Notes: generated by a model from the sequence alone, not told the origin. 64,000 bases of DNA from Gambelia wislizenii (GCA_030847615.1 JAUMIR010000004.1:276357501-276421500); one strand, 5' to 3'. Shown: positions 33,318 through 44,789, counted from the first letter of the stretch. Program-made: numbers and translations.

Positions 33318-33855
33318 GGACTTTATCAGACATCCCCCTTAAAACATTCTTTTGCCGGCAAAAGAATGTGCCTCCCAGCACTTACCTCCTTTCCCAGCAA
33401 AGGCTCCTCTGGCAATAAAGAGCAAGTGAGCAGAGCTCCATTCACTTCCTCTTTTGAAATCCCATGCAATTTCATCGTGTGGGAAATTCAAAAAGAAAAA
33501 TTAAAATAAACCTCAAAAAGACACACCTAAACATACTTTAAAATCCCCAAGTAATCCAGGGAAGATCAAAAAAAGTCTGTAACCAACCTGCATGTCCCGA
33601 TCTGACCCAGAAATGTTCTGGATGGTTTGGCCACTGATGGGGTAAGTTGAGATATAAAAGGAGAGAGGTATCACATGCCGGCAATGTTGGCAAAAAAGCG
33701 GTAGGGAGATCTATTGATGGCCTAAGCCATAAATTAAAAAGCACACAATTTTGGCTATTTTTAACCATGAGAGGGCAACGTCATCTGATCCATATGCCCT
33801 TTTGCAGTAATGTTGCATCGTGATGACACCAAATTTTCTGTGTCTGATAAAGCCC
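33318..33855. mobile_element. 538-bp MITE, GGACTTTATCAGACA ends
   Basis: The terminal inverted repeats are GGACTTTATCAGACA on the left and TGTCTGATAAAGCCC on the right (14 of 15 matching). CAA precedes and TAA follows, a possible mismatched 3-bp duplication. Internal landmarks are the palindromes TTTTGCCGGCAAAAG and GGAGCTCC-like segments, and CAACGTCATCTGAT. There is no coding capacity. Partial copies are at 28,038-28,410 (inverse), 44,195-44,346 and 48,395-48,950, and the same ends are on the 187-bp element at 13,511. Confidence 0.88.
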
Positions 33856-33870
33856 TAAATCAAAAGTGAA

Positions 33871-34012
33871 AGCAGCGTTATATTACCACCAAATTTAACG
33901 CTGCTGCATCCCCGTGGTTACGCAACAGTACCGGCAGAGGATCAGCAGGGCAGAGCGTCATCCAAAAGGGGACAAGGCTGCTAGTGTTATAAACCCTCAT
34001 CCGAAAAAGTCC
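33871..34012. mobile_element. Half copy of the palindromic MITE (31,228 family)
   Basis: Aligns with the right arm of the element at 31,228-31,556: CGCAACAGTACCGGCAG, GCGTCATCCAAAAGGGGAC, and the end CATCCGAAAAAGTCC. Its centre forms a small hairpin (AGCAGCGTTA at 33,871 and TAACGCTGCT at 33,896). The left arm is missing. The right end joins directly to a truncated LINE at 34,013. Confidence 0.75.
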
Positions 34013-36150
34013 TTAGGCAAGCGTGGTGTTGGAAATTGCAATGATAGCAGATGGCTCTTGCTAGAGTTCTGTGCAGAACAACAGCTATTACAAACACTAT
34101 CTTTCAGCAGAAAGATAGCTTGAAAACAACCTGGATGCATCCCTGATCCAAACATTGGCACCTCATTGACTATGTTCTAGTCCGCCAGAGAAACATTCGC
34201 GATGTCCGTCATACTCGAGTGATGCCCAGTGAAGAAAGCCAAACAGATCATCACCTGGTAAGATGTAAACTAAATCTTCATCTTAAGTTCAAACCTAAGA
34301 GGGGTGGCATCTTAAAGAGGAGACTCCAAGTCAACTATCTTCAACAAGCTACCATGAAAGACAACTTCCAGGTAAATCTGCAAACAAAACTTGAAGACCA
34401 TCCTACAGATCCTTTTCCTACAGTGCTTTGGCAACATATCAAAAATAATATCCTCCAGTCTGCAGAAGAATCCCTCGGGTTCTCCCACAAGAAAAATCAA
34501 GACTGGTTTGATTAAAACAACCAAGAGATTCTTTGTTGGCAAAGAAGAGAACTGCTCACAAGGCATACCTCGCCCAGCCAACTTGCCATGTAAGAAAATC
34601 AGCTTTCCGCCTCACATGTAGTAAACTTCAACAAAAACTCCGAGACATGCAGAACAAGTGGTGGATCAATATAGCAAAAAAGACACAACACTGTGCAGAT
34701 CTGGGTGATCATAGAGGATTCCTGAAAGCCAATGTGGCTTCAGAGCCAATAGGAGTACTACAGATATGGTATTTGCCGTTAGACAACTGCAAGAGAAATG
34801 TAGAGAGCAGAACAAGGGTCTCTATGTAACTTTTATCAACCTCACCAAAGCCTTTGACACTGTGAGTAGAAAAGGTCTGTGGCAGATCCTGGAAAGACTA
34901 GGATGTCCCCTCAAATTCCTTAAAATGATTATCTTTCTACACGAGGGGCAGCGCAGTTAAGTCAGATATGGCGGTGCTCTTTCAGAGTCCTTTCTAATAA
35001 CTAATGGAGTGAAGCAAGGTTGTTTTCTTGCTCCAACTTTATTTAAAATCTTCTTCAGCATGATGCTCCAAAGGGCTATGGCAGAGCCTGAAGAAGACGG
35101 CATCTATATATATTACCGTACTGATGGTAGCTTGTTTAACTTAAGCCATCTGAGGGCTTGCACTAAAACTCTAAATCTTCTAGTCCGTGAGCTGCTCTTT
35201 GCTGATGCTGCTGCCCTTGTTGCCCACACAGAAGCAGCTCTGCAGTGCCTAACATCCTGCTTCGCAACAGCTGCAGAGCTCTTTGGGCTGGAAGTCAACC
35301 TGAAGAAAACAGAAGTTCTTTAACAGCCTGCACCACAGGACAAACACCATCATCCCCACATTGCTGTTCACAAATCTGTGCTTAAGTCCGTTCAGCAGTT
35401 CACCTACCTGGGAAGCATCATCTCCACAAATGCCAAGATTGACAAAGAGATAGATCACAGATTAGCAAAGGCATATAGCTCATTTGGAAGACTTCAGAAA
35501 AGAGTCTGGAGTAATAAACACCTGAGGTGAAGCACAAAATTCAGTGTGTATAGAGCCATTGTACTGTCTATTCTCCTTTATGGGTCTGAAATATGGGTCA
35601 CCTATCGCCACCAATTACGACTCCTCGAACACTTTCATCAGTGCTGTATACGCACAATTCTAAATATACACTGGACTGACTATGTGACGAATGTTACTGT
35701 CCTTGAGCAAGCAGGGATCACTAGCACTGAGGCCATGATATTAAGAACACAGCTGTGCTGGGCAAGGCACGTTTCTAAGATGGAGGACCGTTGCCTCCCA
35801 AAAATAGTACTCTACGGTGAACTTGCCATGGGCCAGCGTAAGAGGGGCGCTCCAAAAAAGCGATACAAGGACTCCCTGAAACAACATCTCAGGCTCGGCC
35901 AAATTGATCACCAACAATGGTCTGCCCTGGCTTCACATCGGGAGGCATGGAGGCACACTATCCACAATGCTGCAGCCTTATTTGAGAACTCATGCCGAAC
36001 AAGTCTTGAAGAGAATTGACAACGCAGAAAGAATCACAACCCGGAAACATCACCCAAGGAGACCTTCTGCTGTGCTTTCTGCACCCAGACTTGTTTATCT
36101 CGAATTGGCCTTTTTAGTCATCAGCGCGCTTGCCGAAAGTCCAGGATGAG
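34013..36150 (+). mobile_element. APE-type non-LTR retrotransposon (LINE), copy 1: 5'-truncated with internal deletion
   Basis: Compared with the longer copy at 39,290-42,343, this copy starts inside the endonuclease domain and lacks about 540 bp: 34,720 joins what are positions 41,265 and 41,805 of the other copy, with a 2-bp match at the join. It continues to a C-terminal part that the other copies lack. The encoded ORF resembles the CFDP2-like endonuclease-reverse transcriptases found in many animals. I cannot fix the LINE clade from sequence alone. Confidence 0.85.
34013..36150 (+). pseudogene. LINE ORF2 copy 1: endonuclease end, reverse transcriptase, CCHC finger
   Basis: This ORF would nick target DNA and copy the element RNA into it. 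Visible blocks in order are: end of the endonuclease (RVMPSEESQTDHHLVRCKLNL, containing the conserved D-H); the LTKAFDTVSRKGLWQILE block of RT; VKQGCFLAPTLFKIFFSMML; the catalytic box, which reads LLFADAAALVAH so that the second Asp of F/Y-A-D-D is Ala; and 35,546-36,019 encoding the C-terminal region with YGSEIWVTYRHQLRLLEHF and GQRKRGAPKKRYKDSLKQHL. A CCHC motif follows at 36,080-36,133 (C-x3-C-x8-H-x3-C: CTQTC...GLFSHQRAC). Stops, frameshifts and the lost Asp show it is inactive. Confidence 0.85.
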
Positions 36151-36189
36151 TCCTTCCTGAATCTTCATTTATGAAGAAAAGCCTGAGAG

Positions 36190-37075
36190 AGAGATCCTAG
36201 AGGCATTAGTACATCTGCCAAGAAGTAGGAAATAAAACAAACATATTGTGAGATTTGTAATAGGAGGGTGCAGCGATTTGAAGATTGTGTTTGGACCTGA
36301 GAACCCCAAGTTCATGCTCCTGTTCAGTGATGTGTCTTTGAAAAAGAGATTGTGAGGAATCAAGTGTTAAGAACAAAAAATAATTTTGTTTTACTTTTTG
36401 ATCCTCTTCCTCAATCAGTAGGAGGGTCAAGCCATCCTTTATATGGTAAGTTTCTTTTTATGGACAGAATGCATAGGTTGAAGCAGAGCACAGAGGAAAG
36501 AATGATGGCTCTGAGGAAATGCTTTCATTGTATTTCAACAAAACATCTGCTGAAATCCTGTCCACTTCAGCTGCAGGGAGTTGCTCAGGCCAAGAAACCA
36601 AAGGGCAAAGAGGCAGTGTGTTGCTGTTGTGCAGTCACAGGAGGCTTTACAGAAGAACCGGTGGATCTTAGACTCTGGCTGCACATTGCACATGGCTAAC
36701 CAGAAGTCGTGTTTCAAGTCCTTGCAACAACCTACTGAACAGTATGTCAGTTTGGCTCATGGTAATAAGAAAAGGGTTCTTGGGCAAGGGACTGTTAATG
36801 AACAGAATGCTTAACAATGTCCTCTTTTTGCCTGATCTGGATTATAATCTGTTGAGCGTTCCTAGTCTGAATTTAGAAGGATACAAGATCCCATTTGAAA
36901 ACAAAACATGCAAAATTGAAAAGAATGGTACTATGTATGCAAATAGTATACTGAAGGATAGGCTATATGAAATAGGATATGGGTCTAGGAATTCATATAC
37001 ACAGTCATAAGCATCCTCCCCATGTTGTTGATGCTGCTCTGATTGTGGAATTTGCTACAAAGGATTCCTGAATGA
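36190..37075 (+). pseudogene. Ty1/copia retrotransposon fragment (gag end, protease, integrase start)
   Basis: The gag end has a CX2CX4HX4C zinc knuckle, CFHCISTKHLLKSC, at about 36,516-36,557 in the frame 36,352-36,699. The next frame gives a copia-type protease start WILDSGCTLHMANQ with the DSG active-site triplet (about 36,660-36,705), then LAHGNKKRVLGQGTV. A third frame (36,744-37,010) has LPDLDYNLLSVPSLNLEGY, the region before the integrase core. Each step needs a frame change, so the copy is dead, and it lacks integrase core, RT and LTRs. An upstream block near 36,200 (LEALVHLPRSRK) fits the copia gag pattern. Copia elements are scarce in vertebrates but have been reported in reptiles and fish. 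Confidence 0.82.
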
Positions 37076-39289
37076 TGTACCTTTTTCAGTATGATGGCAT
37101 ACAGGGGTGTATTTCATTTGGAGAAAGAAAGGCACAAGACTGCCACGTGAAGTGATCTTTAGAGAAACTAAAGTGGGTAACTGCCAGGGCTTAGAGGGCA
37201 GACTGCCCCCCCGGGCCTTGGAGAGACACACCTCCCATTGTCACCCCTGTATCTCTCTACCCCCAAATTTTGGTTGGCTCTCCCAAAATGTGTGTCTTGA
37301 AATAGCCAATAGCATAACCAAGCACATTTTTCGGTGTTTTGGACTGTACCAGTGGGTAGGGGAAACAGGTATTGTTGTTTGCAGGAAAAATAGCCTTGGA
37401 ACATGAAGTCTACTACTTTACTACCACGAGTTTAGTGATTGTTATTTCTGGAGTTAAGTTAACTTTATTTATTTATTTTTGGCCTAGTACAAACTGTTTT
37501 CTTTGAAGCACTAGAGTCATAATGAAATGCTACATTGATTTTAAAAATTCTGATATTGTGTGTATGTGTAATGTATGTATTTATATATACATTCCACTTC
37601 TAGTAGATTGAACTCACATTTAATATACAGATACGCTGGGCCTATGCTTTTAAAAGCAGAGAGAATAGTTATCTGTCTTTCAATGACTACCTTTTTGGCT
37701 GCAACTGATACTACTATATCAATGTCCTACTTGTGGGTTTCCCACAGACATTCATTTGGTAACTCTGAAAACAAAATGGTGGCCTAGATGTGTCCTTGGT
37801 CTCATTGAGCATAGTTCTTAGGTTCTTCTTATATTTACTGTTATGTTAAATAATTTCCATTTACAGGAGCATTTCAGTGTCACTTCTGTGGTGAAGAAGG
37901 GATCTAAACTGATGAATACCAGCAAACAGCCCTCAGTTTGTGACTTTATAGTAATTTTTGTTCCTGTTGATACCCCTGAGGTCTAAAAGCAGGGAGAACC
38001 CATGGTATATTTAACTGAAGTCATGTCCACTCTGTATTCTATCCAGAGTTTGAAAATGTACTTTGAAGAAGGATGAATATGCAGACATACTGATGTCATC
38101 CCTAACAGAGCAATGGAAAGATGATGCTTTGGGAATGAGAGCATCATCCTACTGCTGCTCTCTTATGGTTGGCTTCAGCATTTCCTTGTACTCATTCATC
38201 TTCAGAGTAACTTTCCAATCTCTGACTCTACCCCTAATAACTGCAGTCTATATTTTCTCCCTCCATCTTTTTTTTTCAAGAGAAACAAGCAAAAATTTGT
38301 ATTCCAGACATCCCCCTTGAAACATTTACCACACCAACATGGCTTTTAAAAAGCCCTCTGGGCAGCTTTTATCATCTCTCCTCTGAATCCTTTCCAACTT
38401 AGCAATATCCTTCTTGAACTGTTGTATCCATATTCAAAAGTGCTCCTCATATGGCTGTAACAGTGTTGAATTACGGTAGAACTTCCCAAATGCAGCATCT
38501 GCTGCTGCTGAAATGCAAAAGGGCCTGCTGAGTTATTATCAAGGTCCAGGGCTGTGTAATAAATCCATTTATAATGCTATCTAATCCATCTAATGTATAT
38601 AACTAATTAGGTCACTTGAGTTGCTTAGCTGTCAGCTTTTATGTTTTCTTGCTTGCTTGCTGATTCTCCACAGGGACATGTTACTGCTCTCTCTAGGTCA
38701 TGAGCATCATATGTCACCTCCCCAATGTTGCTGGACTGCAACTCCCAGCAGATCTAGTGAGCAAAAGCCAGTGCTGAGAAACCTGGGAGCTGCAATCCCA
38801 CATAAGGTTGTCAGCTATCAGGGCCTGGCCCTGAGTGTCCAGTTTTCATGGGTCATCTCCAGGCAGGAGACGAGGGTGCAAATCCTCCAAGTTTTTGGTG
38901 GGTTCAGCATGAAAAGGGTTGTGTGTAAATGTCCAGCTCAGCTAGTAAAGGCTTAATGCATTTGTTGCTGCAACTTGCAGAGACTCTCCAGGAGGTCTAT
39001 GTATTTATTTCCTCCTTACTGCCTAGCTGTTCTGGTGCCAGGACTCACTATCTGTTCTGCTCTGTATCTACCTTCTGCTAGAATCATGTAAGCTACATTA
39101 ATTTTTTAAAATCTCATCTCCCAAAGCAAGTAAGAAGGAGAAATATTGTCATTTCACCTTGTTCTGGGAACAGCCCCTTAGCTAAGATTTCTAATTTCTA
39201 AACAGGAAAATGTTTTCTCTGTGTCTTTGTATGTGTGTGTTTGAATGACAAACTGTGAGCAACTGTGGCTGATACTTTATGTATAATGC
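37076..39289. other. Unassigned stretch with one inverted repeat fragment
   Basis: At 38,728-38,805 is a copy of the TTGGACTGCAACTC inverted repeat (CTGGACTGCAACTCCCAGCA ... CTGGGAGCTGCAATCCCA). Elsewhere I see only short open frames and AT-rich sequence. Confidence 0.4.
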
Positions 39290-42200
39290 TTAATGACCTC
39301 TCCATTGATGCTCCCTTGTCGTGGCAGAGAGGCTTGCGTACACTAAGGATGTTTTGAGCTATGCTGGTGGTGGCATAATAGCCACCGGTAGGGTCTCCCA
39401 TGCCAGACAGGTCAAAACCGAAGGATCTCACAAAGAGCGTCAAAGGGCAGGATGGGCTCTCTAGCCTTATGGCAACCGTCTTAGGAGAAGGAAAACTCTA
39501 ATCCCAAACCTGGGCAGATGGTGCTCGTCCAACCCTGTAAGGTCAACCATCTAAGAGAAGGAAACTCTAATCAAACCTACGACCTGAGGACCTCGCTGCT
39601 ACCGTCCATGCTTGCAAGACCAGCAGATGGACCTTTGGTTTAAAGGGTGAAGCCAGTTCTGTGCACACTGTGCTACACCAGAAAAATCCATTGCACAGGC
39701 TCGAAGGACAAATCCAATTCCAAAAAAGCCCTGTAGTTCTGGGTGAGGGACAAAACAGCAGGTGTAAAGATGCACTGGAAGCCGCAAACCCAACCCTACA
39801 TGGAGGTGGTTCAGGATTTGTTCACTCGAAGCTGACACGGGAGATGACAGTCTTGTTCAGCAGCATCCTGAATGACCAAGCAGGCTTTTCAAAGGAAAGA
39901 ACTGCTTGCTCCATATGGATAGGGGCCTAGAAAAGGTGGCATAACGAAAGCTCATCCCCATCTACTTGGTTGGCTAGCTGTGGCCAACAGGCATCTTCTG
40001 ATGCGGTCAAGCCAAGGCAAAGAAACAAAAGTACACACCGGCATCCAAAGGTGTAAATAAACTGACGCTTGCATGCTGGAACATCAGAACTATGCGAGAC
40101 TCTGCAGATAGTGGATGGCCTGAGCATCATTCTGCCCTAATAGACCATGAACTATCATGACTTAACATTGACATCACTGCTCTTAGTGAAGTTCGTCTCC
40201 ATGAGGAAGGCAGCCTTAAAGAATAAGACGCCGGCTACACACTTTACTGGTCTGGCAAACCCAAAACCGAAAAACATCTTTCAGGAGTAGGCTTTATGAT
40301 TAAAAACTCCATTGCCTCCAAACTCGAAACCTTGCCAACAGGACACTCTGATCGCATTATTTCCTTATGCCTCCCACATGTTGTTCTCTTTAGTGTATAT
40401 GCCCCAACTATCCAAGCCGACCCTGTAGAGAAAGACAAATTCTACACAGACCTATGCCAACTCATACAAAAAGTCCCTGTAGAAGATAAAATTATTATCC
40501 TTGGTGACTTCAATGCCAGAGTCGGAAAGAACTCCGAAGCCTGGAAAGGTGTCTTAGGCAAGCATGGTGTTGGAAATTCCAATGATAACGGATGCCTCCT
40601 GCTAGAGTTCTGTGGTGAACAACAGCTGACTATTACAAACACTATCTTTCAGCAGAAAGATAGCTTGAAGACAACCTGGATGCATCCCCGATCCAAACAT
40701 TGGCACCTCATTGACTATGTTCTAGTCTGCCAGAGAAACATTTGTGATGTCCGTCATACCCGAGTGATGCCCAGTGAAGAAAGCTAAACAGATCATCGCC
40801 TCATCAGATGTAAACTGAATCTTCATCTTAAGTTCAAACCTAAGAGGGGTGGCATCTTAAAGAAGAGACTCCAAGTCAACAATCTTCAACAAGCTACCAT
40901 GAGGGACAACTTCCAGGCAAATCTGCAAACAAAACTTGAAGACCATCCTACAGATCCTTCTCCTACAGTGCTTTAGCAACATATCAAAAACAGGATCCTC
41001 CAGTCTGCGGAAGAATCCCTCGGGTTCTTCCACAAGAAAAATCAAGACTGGTTTGATGAAAACAACCAAGAGATTCTTTGTTGGCAAAGAAGAGAACTGC
41101 TCACCAGGCATACTTCGCCCAGCCAACTTGCCATGTAAGAAAAGCAGCTTTCCACCTCACATGTAGTAAACTTCAACAAAAACTCCGAGACATGCAGAAC
41201 AAGTGGCGGATCAATATAGCAGAAAAGACACAATGCTGTGCAGATCTGGGTGATCATAGAGGATTTTATGAAGCTCTTAAAGCAGTGTTTGGACATACTT
41301 ATCAGTTCCAAAGCTCCTTATACAGTACGGATGGTCAAATATTAATTACTGATAAAGCCTCCATCCTGAATCGATGGGCTGAACATTTTCAAAGTCTCTT
41401 TAGTGCCAACCGAGTAGTCCAAGGCTCAGCTATCCAACATATGATACAAAAACCCATGAAAAATGAATTGGACATAGCTCCCACTTTGGAAGAGACCCTT
41501 AAGGCCATACAGCAGATGAAAAACGGCAAGGCAACTGGGATTCATGGAATCCCACCTGAAGTTTGGAAACACGGAGATCATGCACTCCATGATAAATTCC
41601 ACGAACTCCTTGTGAATTGCTGGGAAAAAGGGGGAACTGCTATCAGATCTCCGAGATGCAGTCATCATCACCCTGTACAAGAAAAAAGGAGCAAAACCCA
41701 ACTGCTCAAACTATCGAGGCATAACACTGCTCTCTATTGCTGGAAAAATCCTTGCAAGGATACTCCTGAACAGATTAGTTCCTGCTATTACAGAAGAACT
41801 TCTTCCTGAAACCCAATGTGGCTTCAGAGCCAATAGGAGTACTACAGATATGGTATTTGCCCTTAGATAACTGCAAGAGAAATGTAGAGAGCAGAACAAG
41901 GATCTCTATGTAACATTTGTCGACCTCAAAAAAGCCTTCGACACTGTGAGTAGAAAAGGTCTGTGGCAGATCCTGGAAAGACTAGAATGCCCCCCCCCCA
42001 ATTCCTTAAAATGATTATCTTTCTACACGAGGGGCAGCGTGGTCAAGTCAGATATGGTGATGCTCTTTCAGAGCCCTTTCTAATAACTAATGGAGTGAAG
42101 CAAGGTTGTGTTCTTGCTCCAACTTTATTTAAAATCTTCTTCAGCATGATGCTCCAAAGGGCTACGGCAGAGCTTGAAGAAGAAGACTACCATACCGTAC

Positions 42201-42343
42201 TGATGGTAGATTGTTTAACTTAAGCCATCTGAGGGCTCACACTAAGACTCTAAACTATCTAGTCCGTGAGCTGTTCTTTGCTGCTGCTGCTGCCCTTGTT
42301 GCCCACACAGAAGCAGCTCTGCAGTGCCTAACATCCTGCCTCA
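39290..42343 (+). mobile_element. APE-type LINE, copy 2: longest copy, 5' leader present, 3'-truncated
   Basis: The leader (about 39,290-40,075, with GCTCCCTTGTCGTGGCAGAG and AAGGATGTTTTGAGCTATGC) precedes the endonuclease and reverse transcriptase. The body is collinear with copy 1 and with the inverse copy at 50,646-52,775. It stops near 42,343 in the middle of the RT, where the sequence changes to CATGGGTGTATTG; copy 1 continues beyond that point. So this copy misses the 3' end, which is unusual for target-primed LINE insertion, and a later deletion or rearrangement is likely. Confidence 0.85.
40080..42343 (+). pseudogene. LINE ORF2 copy 2: endonuclease and partial reverse transcriptase
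   Basis: The endonuclease is nearly intact at 40,296-40,787 (163 codons): VGFMIKNSIASKLETL precedes the frame, then SVYAPTIQADP, ILGDFNARVGKNSEAW (APE motif with the catalytic D and N), TTWMHPRSKHWHLIDYVL, and a stop (TAA at about 40,785) where copies 1 and 4 encode Gln before T-D-H. After other stops the region 41,078-41,809 encodes RRELL-type basic sequence and NGKATGIHGIPPEVWK, typical of RT block 0. Then follow the fingers (SIAGKILARILLNRLV region), DLKKAFDTVSRKGLW, and near 42,275 LFFAAAAALVAH, where the catalytic A-D-D has become A-A-A. Inactive. Confidence 0.87.
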
Positions 42344-42640
42344 TGGGTGTATTGCCACTGTATGGCTGATTCTCAGCCTCCAAGCTGGGACTGATGTCAT
42401 TTGCCTACAGTCCCAAGATTCCTTTTAGGGAACCCTGAATGAGGAATGAAAAGGCTTGCAGGCCCCCCCACCCCCAAATTGGATCTTGCCCCCAATGCCA
42501 CACTGCCCAAGTTGTGACAAACAAAAGCAGAAGCTTGTGATTAAAATAAAATGACTGCAATGGTGGGATGATTGGAAGAGTGCTCAAGCCTAGTGCTGAG
42601 AGAACCAACGAAGAACTGCTTTTCTCCTTCCCCTGCTTGA
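42344..42640. other. Unassigned spacer
   Basis: Sequence between a truncated LINE and a SINE. Nothing recognised. Confidence 0.35.
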
Positions 42641-42888
42641 GAGCCACTGTGGTGTAGTGGTTTGAGCATTGGACTAGGACACCGGAAGACAATGTTCAAA
42701 TCCCCGTTCATGGAAACCCACTGGGTGACCTTGGGCAAATCACACTTTCTCAGCCTTAGAGGATGGCAAAGGCAAAACCCCTCTGAACAAATCTTGCCAA
42801 GGAAACACCTTATGGTCGCCATAAGTTGGAAATGACTTGAAGGCACCACTACCACCACCACCACCAACAACAACAGAAACAACAAGAA
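42641..42888 (+). mobile_element. tRNA-derived SINE with BovB-like tail (Sauria-type), plus strand
   Basis: The head is GAGCCACTGTGGTGTAGTGG (A box in GTGGTGTAGTGGTTTGAG), and the B box is GTTCAAATCC at 42,694-42,703. The body has GGTGACCTTGGGCAAATCAC and CAGCCTTAGAGGATGGCAAA. The tail is GTCGCCATAAGTTGGAAATG, CTTGAAGGCAC and a CCA/CAA repeat, like the BovB 3' end (compare 25,220-25,262). This suggests mobilisation by BovB. Confidence 0.88.
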
Positions 42889-43470
42889 TAGCATTTGGCT
42901 TCCAAGTCTGGCAGAGAGCACATCCTCATTAGTCACTCTCCCCAGAAGCCTGAAAAAAGGATGTGTGGGCTTTGGAGAAGAAAAGAGACTTAGTAAGGAA
43001 GAATGCCCCCTCCATGCTTCCTGGGATCATGCTGCAGCCCACATACAGGCTTTTTTTTTGTGAGTCAGGTACCTTTGGTCACAGTACAACTTACTAGTGC
43101 AACTGATTGTATTGAAAGATTGAAGATGTTTTACTGCATGAAACACTAATGTTGCTTCTCTTGCAATAACTCTCTTTGCTCCATTATTGTCTTTAACAAG
43201 TATGTTGTCTATATGAGGCCAAAAGAAACTGATTGCTTTGCAGTAATAGCAAGTCACAGCAGCTGCGACTTGTCTTAATGGTTTTAAGTGGCCACAAACT
43301 TCCATCCCCTCTAGCCAAGATGGCTGTAAGTGAATTACTTGTGCTTTTGAATCTGCTGCTGCCAATTTTTTTTAAAAAAAACTATTTCTACACTGTGCAT
43401 AAGCAATATTTCACCTTTACCAAAAAAAGAGGAAAAAAAGAGATAAAACAAAACCCTGTTTTATCACTTA
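42889..43470. other. Unassigned stretch
   Basis: AT-rich with short A runs. Nothing recognised. Confidence 0.35.
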
Positions 43471-43640
43471 AAAAAAAAAATTTATACCCCGCTCTTCAGC
43501 CACAAGGCTATCAGAGCAGCTTACAAATTGTTTTAAGCAATAGCAATTTACACATCTACACTGCATTAAGCAGTTTCCAATGTGTGTTAACTAATTGCCC
43601 CCACAAGCTGGGTACTCATTTTACTGACCTATGAAAGGGT
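43471..43640 (-). mobile_element. SINE/LINE 3' fragments
   Basis: The first part (TATACCCCGCTCTTCAGCCA, CAGCTTACAAATTG, 43,483-43,535) resembles a LINE/SINE 3' end common in lizards. The second (43,575-43,640, CAATGTGTGTTAACTAATTG...GGGTACTCATTTTACTGAC) is a piece of the type 1 SINE, minus strand. Confidence 0.6.
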
Positions 43641-44178
43641 CCAGTGCTCCAGAAAGGGTTATTGCTCCAGACTCTTTTGTGAAGTCTTCCAAATGCACTA
43701 TATGCCTTTGCTAATCTCTGATTGATCTCTTTGTCAATCTTGGCATCTGAGGAGATGATGCTTCCCAGGTAGGTGAACTGCTGAACGGATTTGAGCACAG
43801 ATTTGCCGACGGCAATGTGGGGATGGTGGTGTTCGTCCTGTGGTGCAGGCTGGTAAAGAACTTCTGTTTTCTTCAGGTTGACTTCCCAAACAGCTCTGCA
43901 GCTGTTGCAAAGCAGGATGTTAGGCGCTGGAGAGCTGCTTCTGTGTGGGCAACAAGGGCATCATCATCAGCGAAGAGCAGCTCACGGACTAGATAGTTTA
44001 GAGTCTTAGTGTGAGCCCTCAGACGGCTTAAGTTAAACAAGCTACCATCAGTACGGTAACGTATATAGATGCCGTTGTCTTCTTCAAGCTCTGCCATAGC
44101 CCTTTGGAGCATCATGCTAAAGAAGATTGTAAATAAAGTTGATGCAAGAACACAACCTTGCTTCACTCCATTAGTTAT
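43641..44178 (-). mobile_element. APE-type LINE, copy 3: RT fragment, minus strand
   Basis: Corresponds to about 35,000-35,520 of copy 1. The minus-strand frame 43,873-44,166 encodes VLASTLFTIFFSMMLQRAMA and LLFADDDALVAH, so the catalytic F-A-D-D is retained here, unlike copies 1 and 2. The next frame (43,616-43,798) encodes YLGSIISSDAKIDKEINQRL. It overlaps copy 2 in the part of the element it covers, so it is a separate copy and not the inverted remainder of copy 2. It is truncated at both ends. Confidence 0.85.
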
Positions 44179-44189
44179 TAGAAAGATTT

Positions 44190-44346
44190 CAACCCTGTAA
44201 GTAAATGGAGCTCCATTTGTGCTCTGTTACTACAAGGGAAGCCTCATGGACACTGCTGGAGGTAAGCGTGTATGTTCTTTTGCTGGCATAAAAACACCAC
44301 AATTTATGCCGGCAAAAGAATTTTTTTAGGAGGTGGTCTGATAACG
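44190..44346. mobile_element. Partial MITE (33,318 family)
   Basis: Shares AAATGGAGCTCCATTTG and TTTGCTGGCA...TTTATGCCGGCAAAAGAA with the 33,318 family and ends in GGTCTGATAACGTC, a divergent right terminus. It abuts the LINE fragment at 44,178. Confidence 0.65.
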
Positions 44347-44789
44347 TCTCTTGTACTGCTGAGCCATGTTTCCCCAACTCTATACCTGTACATTTGATTT
44401 TTGTGTCCTAAATGTAGAATTTGCATTTGTCTGTCCTGAATTTTATTGTATTACTTTCTGCCCAATTTTCTAATTTATCTAGGTCCTTTTGAAATCTGTT
44501 CCTATCTTCCAATGTATTAACCCCCCTTCCTGGTTTTGTGTCATGTAGCACTTCAGGGTATTACACACCTTCAACTACAGAAGTGGGCAACTGTGATGCA
44601 TCTGGCCTATTTTCTATTCCAGAAAATCTTTGGAAGCTGCAGGGAATAGCAAAAATGGCACCCCCCCCACAAAAAAACAAAAACAAAAAAGAAAAAAACC
44701 CCAAAACAACACCTCGCACCCCAATGGGTTGGAATTTCATTTCTGATTTTGAAAAACACTTTAAAAACATTAAGCAATACACAAGGCCC
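44347..44789. other. Unassigned stretch
   Basis: Includes a C9 and A-rich run at 44,660-44,700. An LTR- or LINE-like block near 44,440-44,530 is not identified. Confidence 0.35.

Noticed and set aside
43641..44178. Interpreting LINE copy 3 as the inverted remainder of copy 2 (twin priming)
   Set aside because: It covers consensus positions already present in copy 2, so it cannot be the missing continuation alone.
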